DNA from: Pyrocephalus nanus | Taxonomy: Eukaryota > Chordata > Aves > Passeriformes > Tyrannidae | NCBI GenBank assembly: GCA_038380795.1 | Contig: CM076260.1 | Coordinates: 34,072,634 to 34,136,633, forward strand | Length of the DNA: 64,000 nt | Direction of reading: 5' to 3' | In this document: in pieces, positions 63,650 to 64,000 of the stretch | How positions within the stretch are numbered: the stretch's first letter is position 1 | How the letters are laid out: each line of letters opens with the position of its first letter | Program-made: the position numbers and the translations under genes | Notes under the pieces: generated by a model | Databases searched by the model: none | The model's input: only the letters and a program-made list of their open reading frames with translations | What the model was told of the DNA's origin: nothing

Positions 63650-64000
63650 GCATCCAGCTCTAGGGTCCTCAGCACAAAAAATATGGGCCTAGGAGCGAGT
63701 CCAGAGGAGGGACACTAAGATGATCAGAGGAATGGAGCACCTCTTGTACAAGGACAGGCTGAGAGAACTGGGTTTGTTCAGCCTGGAAAAGAGAAGGCTT
63801 CAGGGTGATCAAATTGCAGCCTTCCAGTACCTGAAGGGAGCGTACAGGAAAGACAGATAGGGACACTTTACAAGAGCATATGTTACAGCACACTATGAAA
63901 CGCTAGCAGACTTTTTTGAATTATTCTGTGGCATTTCAAATAACTCTAAGGGTGTTATATATGGGGGAATGGCTAAAAGACAGGAGGTTTAGATTATATA
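63650..64000 (+). mobile_element. CR1 LINE fragment, cut by window end and interrupted by a 76-bp insert
   Basis: It starts at CTCTAGGGTCCTCAGCAC and proceeds through GAGCGAGTCCAGAGGAGGGA, TGATCAGAGGAATGGAGCAC, CTTCCAGTACCTGAAGGGAG and GGTTTAGATTATATA, all in CR1 consensus order. At 63881-63956 non-CR1 sequence interrupts it; that insert is a near-copy of 62206-62281. The element runs off the end of the window. Confidence 0.88.
63881..63956 (+). repeat. Inserted copy of 76-bp duplicated segment inside CR1
   Basis: The second copy differs from 62206-62281 at three positions (G to A, C to T, G to T). It splits a CR1 between the GGACACTTTACAAGAG and GGGGGAATGGCT blocks that are normally about 20 bases apart. 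Confidence 0.9.

Overview
The window looks like a stretch of sauropsid, most probably bird, nuclear DNA. It is AT-rich and has no CpG island. Its only recognisable interspersed repeats are 5'-truncated CR1 (chicken repeat 1 type) LINEs, several ending in the typical ATTCTATG-like 3' repeats. It also shows compact introns and a sparse repeat load. I see no bacterial-type operons, CRISPR arrays, rRNA, tRNA or recognisable endogenous retrovirus.

The only protein-coding gene I can support is the 3' end of IBTK (inhibitor of Bruton tyrosine kinase) on the minus strand. Three exons are legible at 61372-61304, 61204-61072 and 58732-58607, with matching splice phases and good splice sites. Together they encode the last ~108 residues. 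A 3'UTR follows and probably ends near 57350. The rest of the gene would lie beyond position 64000.

Positions 1 to about 57350 look like intergenic DNA downstream of IBTK. From memory, mammals have a large gene desert between IBTK and TENT5A/FAM46A, which this would match. It holds six scattered CR1 fragments (8.4, 13.8, 20.6, 32.3, 42.3 and 46.6 kb), two TG microsatellites, several A/T homopolymers, short tandem duplications and some homeodomain-site-rich patches that resemble conserved noncoding elements. Three further CR1 copies lie at 58.9-60.9, 62.6-63.6 and 63.65-64.0 kb. All are antisense to IBTK. The first is inside the last IBTK intron, and the other two are probably in an upstream IBTK intron.

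I found no new multi-gene system. The most interesting items are small rearrangements. A 76-bp piece of unique IBTK-flanking sequence is copied, with 3 mismatches, into the middle of a CR1 copy 1.67 kb away. A ~71-bp segment inside another CR1 is inverted between the arms of a natural inverted repeat. There is also a perfect 13-bp-stem hairpin and a perfect 35-bp tandem duplication. Most apparent open reading frames in the window are chance frames or CR1 remnants.
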